Shown here in pieces: positions 10,880-21,948 of a stretch of 60,000 bases of DNA. Every line of letters starts with the position of its first letter. Positions within the stretch are counted from its first letter, which is position 1. Both the position numbers and the translations under genes were made by a program. A model generated the notes under the pieces. That model did no database searches. It was not told the DNA's origin and saw only the letters and a program-made list of their open reading frames with translations. This DNA is from Adiantum capillus-veneris (taxonomy: Eukaryota; Streptophyta; Polypodiopsida; Polypodiales; Pteridaceae), in the NCBI GenBank assembly GCA_014529385.2, contig CM043959.1, positions 3,193,358 through 3,253,357 on the forward strand. The letters are read 5' to 3'.

Positions 10880-11807
10880 CACAATAAGCGGATGATTCAT
10901 CAATGGATATTCAAAATGGACACTTATTTCAATATCTTGGACTTATCGGAACAAAAAAAAGTAGCTTTAGTTGCTAGCCTCCTGAAAGACGTTGCCTTTC
11001 TTTGGTGGCAAAATTGGGTTGCCTTAGGGAAACAAACGCCGACGTGGGCAAAATTTAAGCGCGCAAAGTGCAAAGCCTTTGTACCTGATTTTCATGCACG
11101 TTTTACGCTACGCCACCTAAAGCAAACACGCTCTATGGCTGTTTACATATCTCAGTTCCAACGACTGAACTTGGAGATAATGACTATTAGTCCCGACGAC
11201 AAATTGCATTTTTTTGTCGGTAGACTTGAGCCCACTGCGTGATGATGTACACAAGGCAAACCCCCCTATAGTTGAGGATGCCATCTCGTATGTGAAACAG
11301 TTAGGAGACTTTCGCAGAGACCACTTTCCGCTTGGTCGAGCCAGTGATCGCCCATATGATCGCGGATCCAGTGCTCCTTTTCGAAACCAGCGTGAATTCT
11401 CTTATTCACGCAGCAAATCACATAGTGGTGTTTCACAGTCCCAATCAACTGCTAGTTCCTTGTCTCGATCTAATGCTTGGAGTCCTAGAGCGCAAAATAG
11501 TAGACCAAATTTCCAAAATGATCGGTCTAATTTCAATCAACGTCACCGAGACCGACAATCTTTTCCGCAAAACTCTTATCGGGACAGACGTTCCTATGGA
11601 AGTCAAGTGGCAACTTTTGTCGCTCCTCCACAACAGTCCAATTCCCAACCGTCCAAAGATGGATTATGCACACTTTGCGGTGGACCTCATCGATGGTGCC
11701 AATGTGATAAGCGGCCTCAACTGTCTAATCTGCGACGAAACGCTAATGTAGAGACACCTTCAGTGTTACCTTTTAATTCTGACCAATCTGCAACTTCTAC
11801 TTCATAG
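10880..11807 (+). pseudogene. Ty3/gypsy-type gag fragment with zinc knuckle
   Basis: Gag encodes the capsid/nucleocapsid that packages retrotransposon RNA. Residues read from about 10892 give a capsid-like core (MDTYFNILDLSEQKKVALVA, LWWQNW, FHARFTLRHLKQTRSMAVYI, FQRLNLEI). A frameshift near 11230 moves the continuation (DDVHKANPPIVEDAISYV) to another frame. An Arg/Ser/Gln-rich linker follows, then a CTLCGGPHRWCQC zinc-knuckle-like motif at 11667-11705. No protease, RT or integrase follows. The reading ends at 11807, and a LINE was later inserted at 11990. Confidence 0.65.
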
Positions 11808-11974
11808 CAAGACAAAGACTAACGTGTTGTTAATACAATTCACGAGTCAAAGGTGGCTACATTTCTAATGAAAAATGCCAAGAATACTAAGCCAGTACCC
11901 AGTAGCTTGTCTAATCATCCTTACCTATACTCAAGCAATGGCCGCCGAATGCCTCTGCTCGCTTCCTTCGCCAA

Positions 11975-11990
11975 CTCTCATGAGCTTCTT
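11975..11990. repeat. target-site duplication, left copy (LINE 11991-18185)
   Basis: CTCTCATGAGCTTCTT is repeated exactly at 18186-18201. Sixteen identical bases flank the whole LINE and fix its borders. Confidence 0.85.
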
Positions 11991-12119
11991 TTTTTCCGAG
12001 AAAAAGATCTTTCCATTAGTTACTAAAACTGCCCATAGGGCTACAGCCACCTCTACTAGAGAGAGCTACATCAAATACAAGGGGAGACTCTCCCAATGAG
12101 AAAACGAAATATGTACAAT

Positions 12120-15100
12120 GGAGTCTAAATCACAAGATGGGAGGAAAAAGCCACATAGGTGGACGGTAGTGCCATCTGGGTGCACCATGGACCATGGTGA
12201 AGAAGGGCCCAGGACGTCAGAGTCGCTGGAAAGCCTCTGCGCCCCTGCATGCAGTCGGAGCTGCCTTGAAGTCTCTCGAACTGACTCTAAGAGTATGGAC
12301 CAACTCCAGCCAAAAGTCGCGCAAAATCTCCGACGGTGGGACAAGGCGATCCTCGAAGATGTGGAAATAGCAGGTCCGCCAAATGAACCAGAGTGTCAGG
12401 CCAAGACGAGCTCCAAACACACCTCTCTCTCATTGCTCGAGTCCTGGGGGGTAAGCTCTATAGCAAGCCGAAGTGTAGGTCGACCCTCTAGGATCAATAT
12501 CATCCTACTGGTGGATGATAGCTCAAACTGTTGCTCCGGGCCCGTGAGGGTGGACCGAGCAGCACCACCCCAAGTCTATTGTCGCGCTATGGAAAGAGCT
12601 GGCATCAGCTGAAGAACCCGAAGCCAAACCTGTTGTGCCATGGGGCAGTCCCACAGACAGTGACGCTCACTCTCCAATGGATGGTCGCAAGCTACACAGG
12701 CTGCAGAAAGGCCACTATGTACCAACCAACTCCCACTGCCGTAGCTCTGTGTGCAACTAGCCATTGAAACAAAGTGACTTGCCTCGGCTGTCTGGAGTCT
12801 AACAACCATGCCCAAAAGCCACACAAGAACTCAACTGTGAGACTCTCCTCCTACCAATGAAGTCCTGCAGCACGACGAGCCTCTCTCCGTGCTGCCAGTA
12901 TGTGACACCCCAGTTGAACAGTGTCTTGAAAGAAAGGGATCCCAAGGTGATCAGCAGAAGAGAACGGGTCTCTCCAAAACCACTCTCAATGGTCCCACTG
13001 CACTCGTGACAGAGGGCAACTCTCCCAAGCCCAAAGCCTCTAGTGGCCTATCTTAAGATCACGATCTGTGTCACAAGTCTTCCCACAGATGCCCACTACT
13101 CGTATCCTCTGAAAACAGCACTCTATAACCAGCGGAGCCTCTACCGAGACTCTGGGTAGTTGACCCTCGCCCTAGATCTCGAAGAACATGGAGGGTATGG
13201 ATTCTGAGCACACACGAACTGCAATGAGGACCTCCAATCACGTGAAGGCCCCTATCTATCTGGGAGTTGCAGTCTCTAGAGGAGTGAGTCACTCTCTTGG
13301 TAAAGCCTCTGTGATGTCCTAGCACACGCTCTGCACCCCTCTCATGCCCTGTAGCTGGATGCTCTCTACCTCCTCTGGCAAACCTGAAAAATGAAGCCAA
13401 TCGCCTAGAGTGCGTGCTCGACCCTCTCCCATTGGACCCCAAGAAACATGAGGCCTACTACCAACCAAGTGACCTCTCTGAGTGCTAACCATGGGGTTCC
13501 AAACAAGAGGCTACCTCAAGCGCTCCTATGTGCAAGTGGGCTGGTGCTGCTCCAGGCCACTTTGTAGCTGCTCCCAAGAGCGAAGCAAGTTCGCAGCAAA
13601 TCGATCCCAAGTCTCCTTCTCAGACCAACTCAGTGCATCTCTGTAAAGATCCACCTAATGGAAGGGCTCCAAGGGCCTCCTCCATGAGGCACTCGAGCTC
13701 TAAGCCGCTGAAGTAAAAGCTCCTTCTCGGGCTCCTCCCCTGGAAGCAGTCCTCTCACAACAAACTTTCCAAGAAGGGCTCTACTCTACTGTGTTGGGTC
13801 TATGATCCCCAACCCCCCGAGAACATAGTAGAGTGATGACCTGCCAGGCTACTTTGGCCCGCGCTAACTGAGTGTCGCGCCCTGACCAAAGAAAACTCCT
13901 AATCAGCCTCTCTAACTGGTTGATACAAGAGTTCGAGAAGATCCAGCAAGATGTAATGTACCACATAGTAGCCAACAGCACCTCGTTGGCCACTACAACT
14001 TTGTCTGCCAACGAGAGTAGTGTCGAACTCCAATGTAGCAACTTCCTCCTAATGGACAAGAGGAGGGGAGCAGTTTACTGCTCAGGAGACAAGTCTAGGC
14101 CAACCTGACAACCCAAGTAGCGAACTGCAATTCCTGGGGGAATCCATTTGAAACCCTCAGCTGGCGACCATGCAGGTGTAGGAGCACTGCCAACCCAGAA
14201 AGCAACTAACTTTCTCCAATTGATCAGTGCGCTTGATGCACAACAAAACACCTCGAGAGCCTGCTCACACCGATGCAATTTTGCCTCTTGACCCTCCAAG
14301 TACAAGGCTGAGTCGTCGTAAACTCAGCATCAAGAAGCTTATCTGCCCTAATAGGGAGCTCAAGACCACGCAAGCCAACCTACTGAGAAGTCAAGAATCT
14401 GCTCATCACCTCAGCATAGATCAGAGAGAGGAAGGGGGTAAGAGGACAACCCTATCTGACCGAACGCGTGAGCAAGAAGCGCTCACCATGTCCCCCTACC
14501 AAGAGCACTTGACTGTGTGCACACCTGTAGAGAGCTGACACACCTCTGATCCAAGCATCTGTGAAACCCATCCTGTGTACAGTGCCCTCTAGGAAGTCTC
14601 TGTCATAGGCCTTCTCAAAGTCGAGGAGGAGTATCACCAAAACCTCCCCTCGGAGACGCGCAAGGCCGACGCCTCCCAAAAAGTGAAGATGTTGTTAAGG
14701 ATACTACGCTCCTTAACAAAACCTATCTGAGACTCATTTATAATGCTCTCTAGAAGTGGCTGGATCCTCAAACTCATAGCCTTAGCTAGAATTTTGTAGG
14801 ATGAGTTGAGGATGGTAATGGGTCGCCACTGCCAAATCTCATCCAAGGAGCCACCCTCCTTGGAGATCAGGTAGATCAAACCCTCACTCATACTGTCAAG
14901 CCAGTGTGCAAAACGTACTGAATGCACTGCAAAGATCTGAACCAAGCAGGTCCCAGTACTCCAAGAAAAAACTGGGGGTCAAACCATCCTCCCCTGGACA
15001 ACTACCACGGGGGAGTGCTCCAAGGGCCTCATGGAGCTCCTCAAGTCTCTGTCGCATCTCCTCGATAACAAGGCAAGGCATCTGTGCCCAAACTTGCTCC

Positions 15101-16416
15101 ATGCATGCATCCTGGCGCTCTAACTGAGTCTCAGCTGACAACAGATCGTGGTAGAAGTCGGTAGCAACTGCACGCATATCCTCACGCTCTGAAGCAACTG
15201 ATCCATCAAGTCTCCTCAACTGACTAACACTGGAGTGTGCATGGCATGGCCCCACTGTCTCAAAAAACTTCCTAGTAACTTGGTCACCCACCTGGGTCCA
15301 CTGAGATGCTTGTCGATGGAAGGCGAACTCGTGGCGCCGCTCCTCAATGCTAGTCAACTCCTGCCTGGCCTGCTGCATCTGCTCCTCCAACCATGGACTG
15401 TCTGGATGCCGCTCCTGCATCCACTGTTAGGAAGCAATGCCCCGTCGAAGACGCTTCTCATCCTCCCTTGCTGCAGCCATATGAGCTGCAAACTCCTGAA
15501 GGAAGAAGTGACTAACCTGAGTCCAGAGGCCACTCTACCAGGCAGGGGAGTCCTGCGTGTCCAGACTCTCAGTCCAAAGTGCCTCCACTTGCTCTCTAAG
15601 CATAGGATCTAGCAAGATCCGCTCAGGGATGCGTAGCATCGCACCCCCCCTTTTCTGTCTATCTGTCATTGTGATAATCACGGGCGCATGGTCAGAAAAA
15701 GTAGTCCTCGCAAGGATGCAAACAAATCCCCCCATGTCACAAATGTGGTCACTGGCGTAGAAGCGATCTATCCTAGATAGATTCACTCCTCCTACCCTAT
15801 GATCAGAGCGAGAGAAAGACAAGTTGCCTAGGGGTCTCACAAAACCTGAGTGCTGCCAAACATCAGAAACCCTCATAGCCATACATAGCCGCTCCCAAGC
15901 TGCCAGCTCAGCCCCGTGCACCATAGCATGGCTACCTCCAATCTTGTCAGAGGGGCCCTCCAACATATTGAAGTCCCCCCAATACACCACTGCTCTGCAT
16001 GCGGCAAAGACTCAACAACATGAGACCAAAACTCTGCTCGTGCACTTGCCACAGTGGGCACATATATATACGTTCACGAACCCATGAGGCAACCTGAACC
16101 TGCAAAGTAATCCACTAAGCTCTGCCTGGTACAATAATACCTCTGCCCACAATGGCCTGCTGCGAAGAAGTCGCAATAGTCATACATACCCCTCCCAAGA
16201 TGCCTCCATGTCCAAATGCAGCTGACCAAAACGTCTCCTAGCGACCACACAAAATTTGACCACATCGTCTAATGCGGCTCTCATACAGATAATGCTCCTG
16301 TAGCATAAGAATATCAATCTCACCACCCACAAGGCATCACAATCTACAAAAGCTCCTGATGCAGCCGACCCCTCTGACGCTGAAACTGGGGCCCTCCTAA
16401 TCCATGCACACTTCAT
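12120..16416 (-). pseudogene. LINE ORF2: endonuclease, reverse transcriptase, zf-RVT (broken)
   Basis: ORF2 nicks target DNA and copies the RNA in place. The minus strand shows endonuclease motifs at 15990-15600 (GDFNMLEGPSDK, RIDRFYAS, SDHAPVII). RT motifs follow: WRPITILNSSYKILAKAM and SQIGFVKERSILNNIF at about 14850-14680, and LLLDFEKAYDR at about 14640. The catalytic box reads V-Y-D-D-S at about 14323-14309 where Y-A-D-D is usual. The post-RT region follows at 14059-13781, then zf-RVT (CVACDHPLESERHCLWDCP) near 12700-12640 and the tail FWLELVHTLR near 12310. Pieces lie in different frames with stops between them, so no full-length product is possible. Confidence 0.8.
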
Positions 16417-16760
16417 GAGACGATCCTCATGGAGTCAGTGAGAGAAAAAAGATAATACAACAACAGCCAACCTTGCAATCTTTGAGGCCGGTTTGGATGG
16501 GGAGTAATCCGCATCCGAGTGACCTCTAGACAAGCACGCTTGAAGTGACTGCCCCACCCAGGCACACACCGAGTGTAGGTGTGGGATGGGTCGGGAGATG
16601 AGGCTGAGGGTCGCACCGGGGAGAGAGGAGGAGCGGGGGGTGCGGTGAGAATGAAGGAGAGGGAGGCAGAATGGAGGCATCTGAGGGAGGAGAGGGGGAG
16701 GCGGAGGAAGCGGTGGGGGCGGCGGAGCTGAAGTGGAGGGAGCCTCCTCGAAGGTGGCAA

Positions 16761-17250
16761 AACGATTCCCTGTCGGAACCCAATGCTACTGAGCTGCACG
16801 AAGTCGGCCACCAAGGGGAGCAGTGGGGCGAGCCCGTCCTTGACGGCGGCGGCCAAGCATCTACTGCCAACCATTAGCTGGCCGATCGCTGGCCTCTGTC
16901 AAAGTACCAGCCTGTGTGTCCTAGGTATCTGACTGCTGGGTCTGCTCAATCTTGGGAGGCTGCGCAGGCACTGTGGGCCGAGATCTCCTACGAGGACAAG
17001 CATTCAACGATTCCCTGTCGGAACCCAATGCTACTGAGCTGCAGGAAGTCGGCCACCAAGGGGAGCAGTGGGGCGAGCCCGTCCTTGTCGGCGGCGGCCA
17101 AGCATCTGCTGCCAACCATTAGCTGGCCGATCGCTGGCCTCTGTCAAAGTACCAGCCTGTGTGTCCTAGGTATCTGACTGCTGGGTCTGCTCAATCTTGG
17201 GAGGCTGCGCAAGCACTGTGGGCCGAGATCTCCTACGAGGACGAGCATTC
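16761..17250. repeat. tandem duplication, 2 x 245 bp, at the ORF1 3' end
   Basis: Two adjacent near-identical units start at 16761 and 17006. Each contains CGATTCCCTGTCGGAACCCA, the CTGGCCGATCGCTGGCCTCT segment and TCCTACGAGGACRAGCATTC. On the minus strand each repeats the coding end of ORF1 (ending KIEQTQQSDT), so the LINE has two copies of its ORF1 terminus. Confidence 0.85.
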
Positions 17251-17870
17251 ACTAATTGGCGCATTTGTCTGCAAATGAAACACTCGTTTGGGAGACCCGA
17301 ATACTCTACTCTCTGTCTGATCCAACCTCCAGTATCACCTTCGGAGGGAGTGTGTCGCGAACAAGAACCCGCACAGTGGGCAAACCTGCAGCCTTGGCCA
17401 CGACGGGAAGTTGCAGTGTGTGGTGACTCCAAAACTGTCCCGAGCATGGAACCAATCCTGGGAAGTAGAGGGAGATACTCTCTCCTCAGGCCTGGGAAGC
17501 AGAATGAAATAGGCAAGTCGGCCTCCTCCTCAAGCACATCTGTAGTAGGGTCGAAACCATGATGCCATCGTCTGAAGTAAGCTCAAGCTGCTCGGATGCC
17601 GATCTTGCCCACATCGGAGAGAAATCGGGCCTGAAGTAAATCCCGAACCTCGTCTCGACTGGGTCGAGTATTAATGATCTTGCAGATAACCGAGGTGGCT
17701 TGCAAGCGTTCCACCTCGGCTATCAAGCTCGCTTGCTCTTCTGGCGAAAGAGCAAGTCGAAGGGTCAGCTCCGTTGTGTCGGGCGAGGGGGCTTTTGTGG
17801 AGTCCCTCTAAGGTGGAGTAGAGGCCGCCATTCTGTCTCCTGCGAAAAGAGAAGGGCGTTGGCGCCGATG
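17166..17870 (-). pseudogene. LINE ORF1 (RNA-binding protein with degenerate CCHC knuckle)
   Basis: Minus-strand translation gives EVERLQATSVICKIINTRPS, a region resembling the DUF4283 domain of plant LINE ORF1. It continues with LEEEADLPISFCFPGL and YLPLLPRIGSMLGTVLES, then a Cys-rich stretch reading CFICRQMRQLVNAR at 17282-17240. In an active CCHC knuckle the ninth residue would be His and the last Cys; here they are Gln and Arg. The first part is in a different frame from the second (break near 17560), so the gene is broken. ORF1 would coat the LINE RNA. Confidence 0.6.
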
Positions 17871-17879
17871 CGATTACCA

Positions 17880-18185
17880 GCCGGCTGAAAGAAAACAACT
17901 TTCAGGCAGGCGGAAGGCGAAAGGAGAATGGAAGCCGGGGAGTGAGGAAGCGGGCTGAGGGCAGGGGGGCGGCGGGCTGGGCCAGCGAGGGCGAACAGGT
18001 GCAAGGGCAGGCAGATGAGGAGGGGGCGGGCTGAGGCAGCGAGGGCATGCGGGCGCAGGAACAGGGGCAGGGGGCAGTGTGCGGGATGGAACAGGGGCAG
18101 CGCAAGCTGCAGGGGGAGAGGAAGCGATGGCAGGGGGGTGAGCGCAGGCAGCAGCGAGCTCGATCTCTATCAACCAAAATCTATC
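17880..18185 (-). other. GC-rich 5' leader of the LINE
   Basis: On the minus strand this is C-rich and would translate to proline-rich text in several frames, which reflects composition only. It begins GATAGATTTTGGTTGATAG directly at the right target duplication. An internal promoter would be expected here, but I see no specific motif. Confidence 0.5.
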
Positions 18186-18201
18186 CTCTCATGAGCTTCT
18201 T
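18186..18201. repeat. target-site duplication, right copy (LINE 11991-18185)
   Basis: CTCTCATGAGCTTCTT, identical to 11975-11990. Confidence 0.85.
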
Positions 18202-19339
18202 CTCACCATCCATCTACTATTTGCGAGCACCCTTCCCTTACATATGTTCTATCTTCCCTTACATCCAATGCTTGTTACTGTCCATGCGAACACACTGCCA
18301 CAGGGGCATAAAAACAAAGCTTTGCAACGAAAACAGCACCAAGCAAGACAATAAAGAACAACACAAGATTACAACCACAAACTCTGTAGATGCTGAAATG
18401 TCACCAAAAATACCAGAAATCAGCCAAAAATGGCAGCGAAACACAGATATGACACCTACAGATCCCATGCCCACAATTGCCCTGTAAAAACTTTACCCTC
18501 TACAGCTCTATGTTTACCACTATTTTCCTTCTAGCTTAGAAACCTAGACAATCATATGAGAGGCAATTCATATATTTAATTGATCCCAATGGTGCTAGTT
18601 AAACATAGACATAAAAATCATAAATGTAAATACCTGGTTAAACACAAACAATTTAAAAAAATACCTAGCTCTTTGCCATTGGTCGTGGAAACATTTGCAT
18701 AGAAACGGACCAAGGCAATTCGACATAATTTTGCATGCTCGAAACTTATTGTCCCGTGAAGCTGGCAAGTTCAAAAACACGTTAATGTTAGGTGGCATAG
18801 GAAGTAAAACAAGTGGCATGACCAACAACACATGCTCTTACATTCAACATGAGTAAGCGAAATAAAGGAACCTTTTTAGCTCAGTGCCAACAAAAGGTTA
18901 AAATTCCTTTACATGCATTAAAAATCTTGGACAACTAAGACTCACACACCACGCAACCATTGTGTTATGAAACATTTTCTCTAAAAGTTTTGCAAAATTT
19001 GACAAGTAAGAGCATTGCCTGTTGAACATACTTGGTAAACTTTGAGTTCTTGAATGATGTACATAGAGTTGCATGAACTTTAAATAATGAACAAAGCAAG
19101 TCAAATTATATATCCACGTCTCTAAGAAGGTTTTTATTTTTTGGGTGTGGTGGTTATAAACAATTGCTACTAGAACCGCAAGTGGATTTTCCCTTTGAAT
19201 GATGTAGGACTCTAAATTGATGCCCCTGACTATCTCTTTATTTGTATTAATGTCAATCAATGAATACAACTCTCAAAGACCCAAATCCCAGTTCAATAGG
19301 CACGTTGGCAAGCAACTAGTAAAAAGCAACTTGTGATTT
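18202..19339. other. no recognisable gene
   Basis: AT-rich sequence. The longest open frame (18898-19269, minus, 123 codons) has no recognisable domain, and its composition does not differ from the surroundings. Confidence 0.4.
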
Positions 19340-19523
19340 GGTGTCCACTAAAGACACACAAAAAGCATCCCTGCGGCCTGCTGCCACATCGTCATTGTTT
19401 TCGTACAGTGATTGCAACGTTAGCACATAGAGTCCTGTCCAACAAGACTATCATGTCATCATGGAGCCAGATAGCAAGGCTGCCACAACATCACTTTTTT
19501 TGTGACATACCACCCCCCCAAAC
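19340..19523 (-). mobile_element. LTR end and polypurine tract fragment (family A-like)
   Basis: The plus strand ends ...TTTTTGTGACA at 19507 followed by TACCACCCCCCCAAAC. That is the same arrangement as TTGTGACATACCCCCCTC at 5765-5780, an LTR start preceded by a polypurine tract on the minus strand. CCACATCGTCATTG and CCACAACATCAC words to the left match decayed LTR modules. Confidence 0.4.
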
Positions 19524-19533
19524 ACACACACAC

Positions 19534-21560
19534 TTTTTTTTTTGGTAAATCTTTGTTGATTAATTTACAAGTAAGAAACCTCAAAGTGAGGAAAACCCAT
19601 CAGAAAGATCAGATACAACAGGAAGAACACAGAAGTGTTCCGTAATGTAAAGGCGCTAAAAGCAAACATAGAAGAGCTGTAGGATATTCAGGGATATGTC
19701 CCCAACATCAAGGGCAAAATGTAAGGATGAAATCTTGAACGAGGGAAAGGGATCCCCATAATGCTGAATGAACATGCGAAAATACCACAAAGACCATAGA
19801 GCCCAAAATCTGGCCCATGTGAAAAAGACAGCAAAATGTTGAAGGGAAGATGGGAGAATGTCAAAAGCCCATAACCATGTGTGGAAAATTGCTGAGGGAA
19901 AATAGAGGCCCATACAAGATGATATGCAGTCAAGGCCAGTCCTACGGAAGCGACAATCCCAAAGTAGGTGTCCAACAGTCTCATCATAGGCGAACATCTG
20001 ACACAACGAGAAGAGCTGATGTGACACACACTAAGAAGAGTTTCAACAGGGAGAACTCCCAGCAAACAGCGCCATCGGAACAGACATTTCTTCAAAGGCA
20101 AATGGCTCTTCCAAATTGCAGTAAGAGCCTTTCTCCACCATTGATCAAATTTATGCAAAGACCATATAGCATTACAATGGTCAGCCAGCCAAGACTCATG
20201 CAGGAGAAGTATAACTGCTGCAGGCAGAAATGGCAACAAAAGGTGAGTCTCATAAAGTCCAGTCCGACATACAGCATCCATTGGCCAGTTGCAGAATGGG
20301 CAAGGAAACAACCAGCATGTGCTGAAGCGCACTCCAAATCTAACAATAATGCACGCCCAAACAAAAGCATGATGCTCCTTGAGAAAAATAAAGCATATTT
20401 CTAGACACGTCAACCACATCATCCACCGCCTCGGTAAGAAAAGAATTATGCTTGGTGAGGCGATCGGACAACGAGAGTAAAAGAGAATGCCCTATTCCTG
20501 TGAACGCTTTCCAAGTGTAGCAAATTCCCATTTGTGGTTGTTGTCTGCCATGCCATGAAAGATAAGCCGTAACAGCTTTCCAAGCAAAGAGTAAACTAGA
20601 GGTAACCGGGCAACTAGAAATGTGACCGATTGTCTTGCCAAACACAATCTTTGGCAATGACCAAAGGCAGAAATGGTAACATGCTAACATAGTGAGGCAA
20701 TCATGATTGTCCATGGTTGACTGTTGTGCAACAGTAGGTAATAACATGGCCTTCCTCGCACGAGCGTGGCAGCGAAGGTCCAAAATATTCAAACCACCCC
20801 CCCCAAAAAAATGCTTCGGAGTGCAAAGTTTCTCAATTGATAACAAAAGGAGCCCTTTAATTAGTGCGCCACAAATGAGATAAAATACTAGACATGAACG
20901 ATGGGAGGCGAGGATGAGGCCAGTGCACCAATGGCAAGTAGAATTGAACATATGCCATCGTGATGCTCTAGACAATACGGAGCCGAACATGTAATGGCCA
21001 TGTGGACAATTTCCAATTCTGTAATTTGACATTCACACGTTGCATAACCCAATCTACTTGCTAAGTATTAGTTACCTTCCAGCCAATAGGATACTCCAAG
21101 TGACTGACAATCACATGCGGATCAAGAATATCTCCAAGCCTCAAAAGATGATGCCAGTCACGTGCATTAACAGGCAAGAGGTTTGAGTTTTAGAAATTGA
21201 CCTTGCTGCACGTCTGAAAGTATCCAATGCCTGCATAATCTCTCGCATGTCATCCTCGTCATTGCAAAGCATGAACAACGAGTCATCAGCATAAGCCCTA
21301 CACAATAAATTCATTTCTAGAGGGTAATTGCAAACCGCTAAGAAAACCAAAGCGAAGTCAAATGATCCAAATGCAACAACAAGGGGTGAGTGGCAATGGC
21401 ATACAAAAAGGCATTGAGGGAGCAACCTTGCCTGACAAAGCATCCAAGTGGCGAGGGGTCATAAGAGGTACTATGAGCATACAAGAAATATACAACATTG
21501 GCTAACTTAGGACCAATCCAAGGGCCCACAATGTGTTGGCAATGAAAGCCCCTTGACAAA
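19534..21560 (-). pseudogene. second LINE type, 3' half with YADD box, zf-RVT and poly(A)
   Basis: The minus strand carries an RT piece with RQGCSLNAFLYAIATHPLL near 21440-21380 and an intact catalytic YADDSLFML at 21293-21267, in different frames. A post-RT segment with GGGGLNILDLRCHARARKAM follows (about 20800-20740). A zf-RVT-like region comes last, with WKSHLPLKKCLFRWRCLLGV near 20120-20060 and a downstream H...WDCRF element. The 3' end is a run of ten T on the plus strand (19534-19543), the poly(A) tail. The endonuclease and N-terminal RT are missing, so it is 5'-truncated. The sequence family is distinct from the LINE at 11991-18185. Confidence 0.7.
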
Positions 21561-21566
21561 AAAAAA

Positions 21567-21705
21567 AGTAAACTGATTGTCCCTCGGAATGACCCTCAGA
21601 ATTTTGAGCTAGCTTGAATTGTTTTGCAAACCGCGATTTGCGCTGCTGACGTGGCAGTTGTACGGATTTCCGTAAATCACGGTAGCAGCTTTTGGGCATT
21701 GCTTT
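21567..21705 (+). mobile_element. rearranged family A fragment (A6), plus orientation
   Basis: AAACTGATTGTCCCTCGGAA matches 24005-24024 of the intact element. After GTTTTGCA it switches directly to LTR-type text (GCTGACGTGGCAGTTGTACG), so a segment including the polypurine tract is deleted. At about 21705 it meets oppositely oriented sequence. Confidence 0.55.
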
Positions 21706-21948
21706 GGACCACACTGATCTTCCGCGGGTGTCTTGATGCACTAAAATTACATACCCAGGCAATCTCATCCAATTAGGAATATTCAGTGGTTGGCACATCA
21801 CAATGCAACACAAATGCTCACATATGCATGTTACAAGACATAGAAACGTAAAGTCGCCGATGAACACCCCCCCTCCCCCGCAAATAACCATCCAGGTTCA
21901 TGCCATGAGCTGTTCAACGACTCCCTCATCACTCCTCCTGCAAATAAC
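21706..21948 (-). mobile_element. left part of family A element A5, split by A4
   Basis: The reverse complement matches 23735-23930 of the intact element: CACATCACAATGCAACACAA, TTACAAGACATAGAAACGTA and the CGCAAATAACCATCCAGGTT repeat unit. It stops at the ATAAC target duplication of the inserted copy and resumes at 24851. Confidence 0.75.

Larger units (their letters stand above)
11991..18185 (-). mobile_element. near full-length LINE (L1-like, ORF1 + ORF2), inactive
   Basis: A 6.2-kb minus-strand non-LTR retrotransposon lies between perfect 16-bp target-site duplications. In element order it has a GC-rich leader (18185 to about 17880), ORF1 with a nucleic-acid-binding region (about 17870-17180), a GC-rich linker, ORF2 (about 16416-12120) and a short 3' UTR ending in a run of A next to the duplication. 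The length and both termini agree with a complete insertion. Frameshifts, stops, a mutated zinc knuckle and an altered RT catalytic box make it inactive. Related truncated copies lie at 694-2760 and 31961-34150. Confidence 0.85.

Noticed and set aside
16413-18177. Several proline-rich minus-strand open frames
   Set aside because: They follow from C-rich composition in the LINE leader and linker. Only the ORF1 segment has recognisable motifs.
18898-19269. 123-codon minus-strand open frame
   Set aside because: No domain, no splice context and AT-rich composition like its surroundings.
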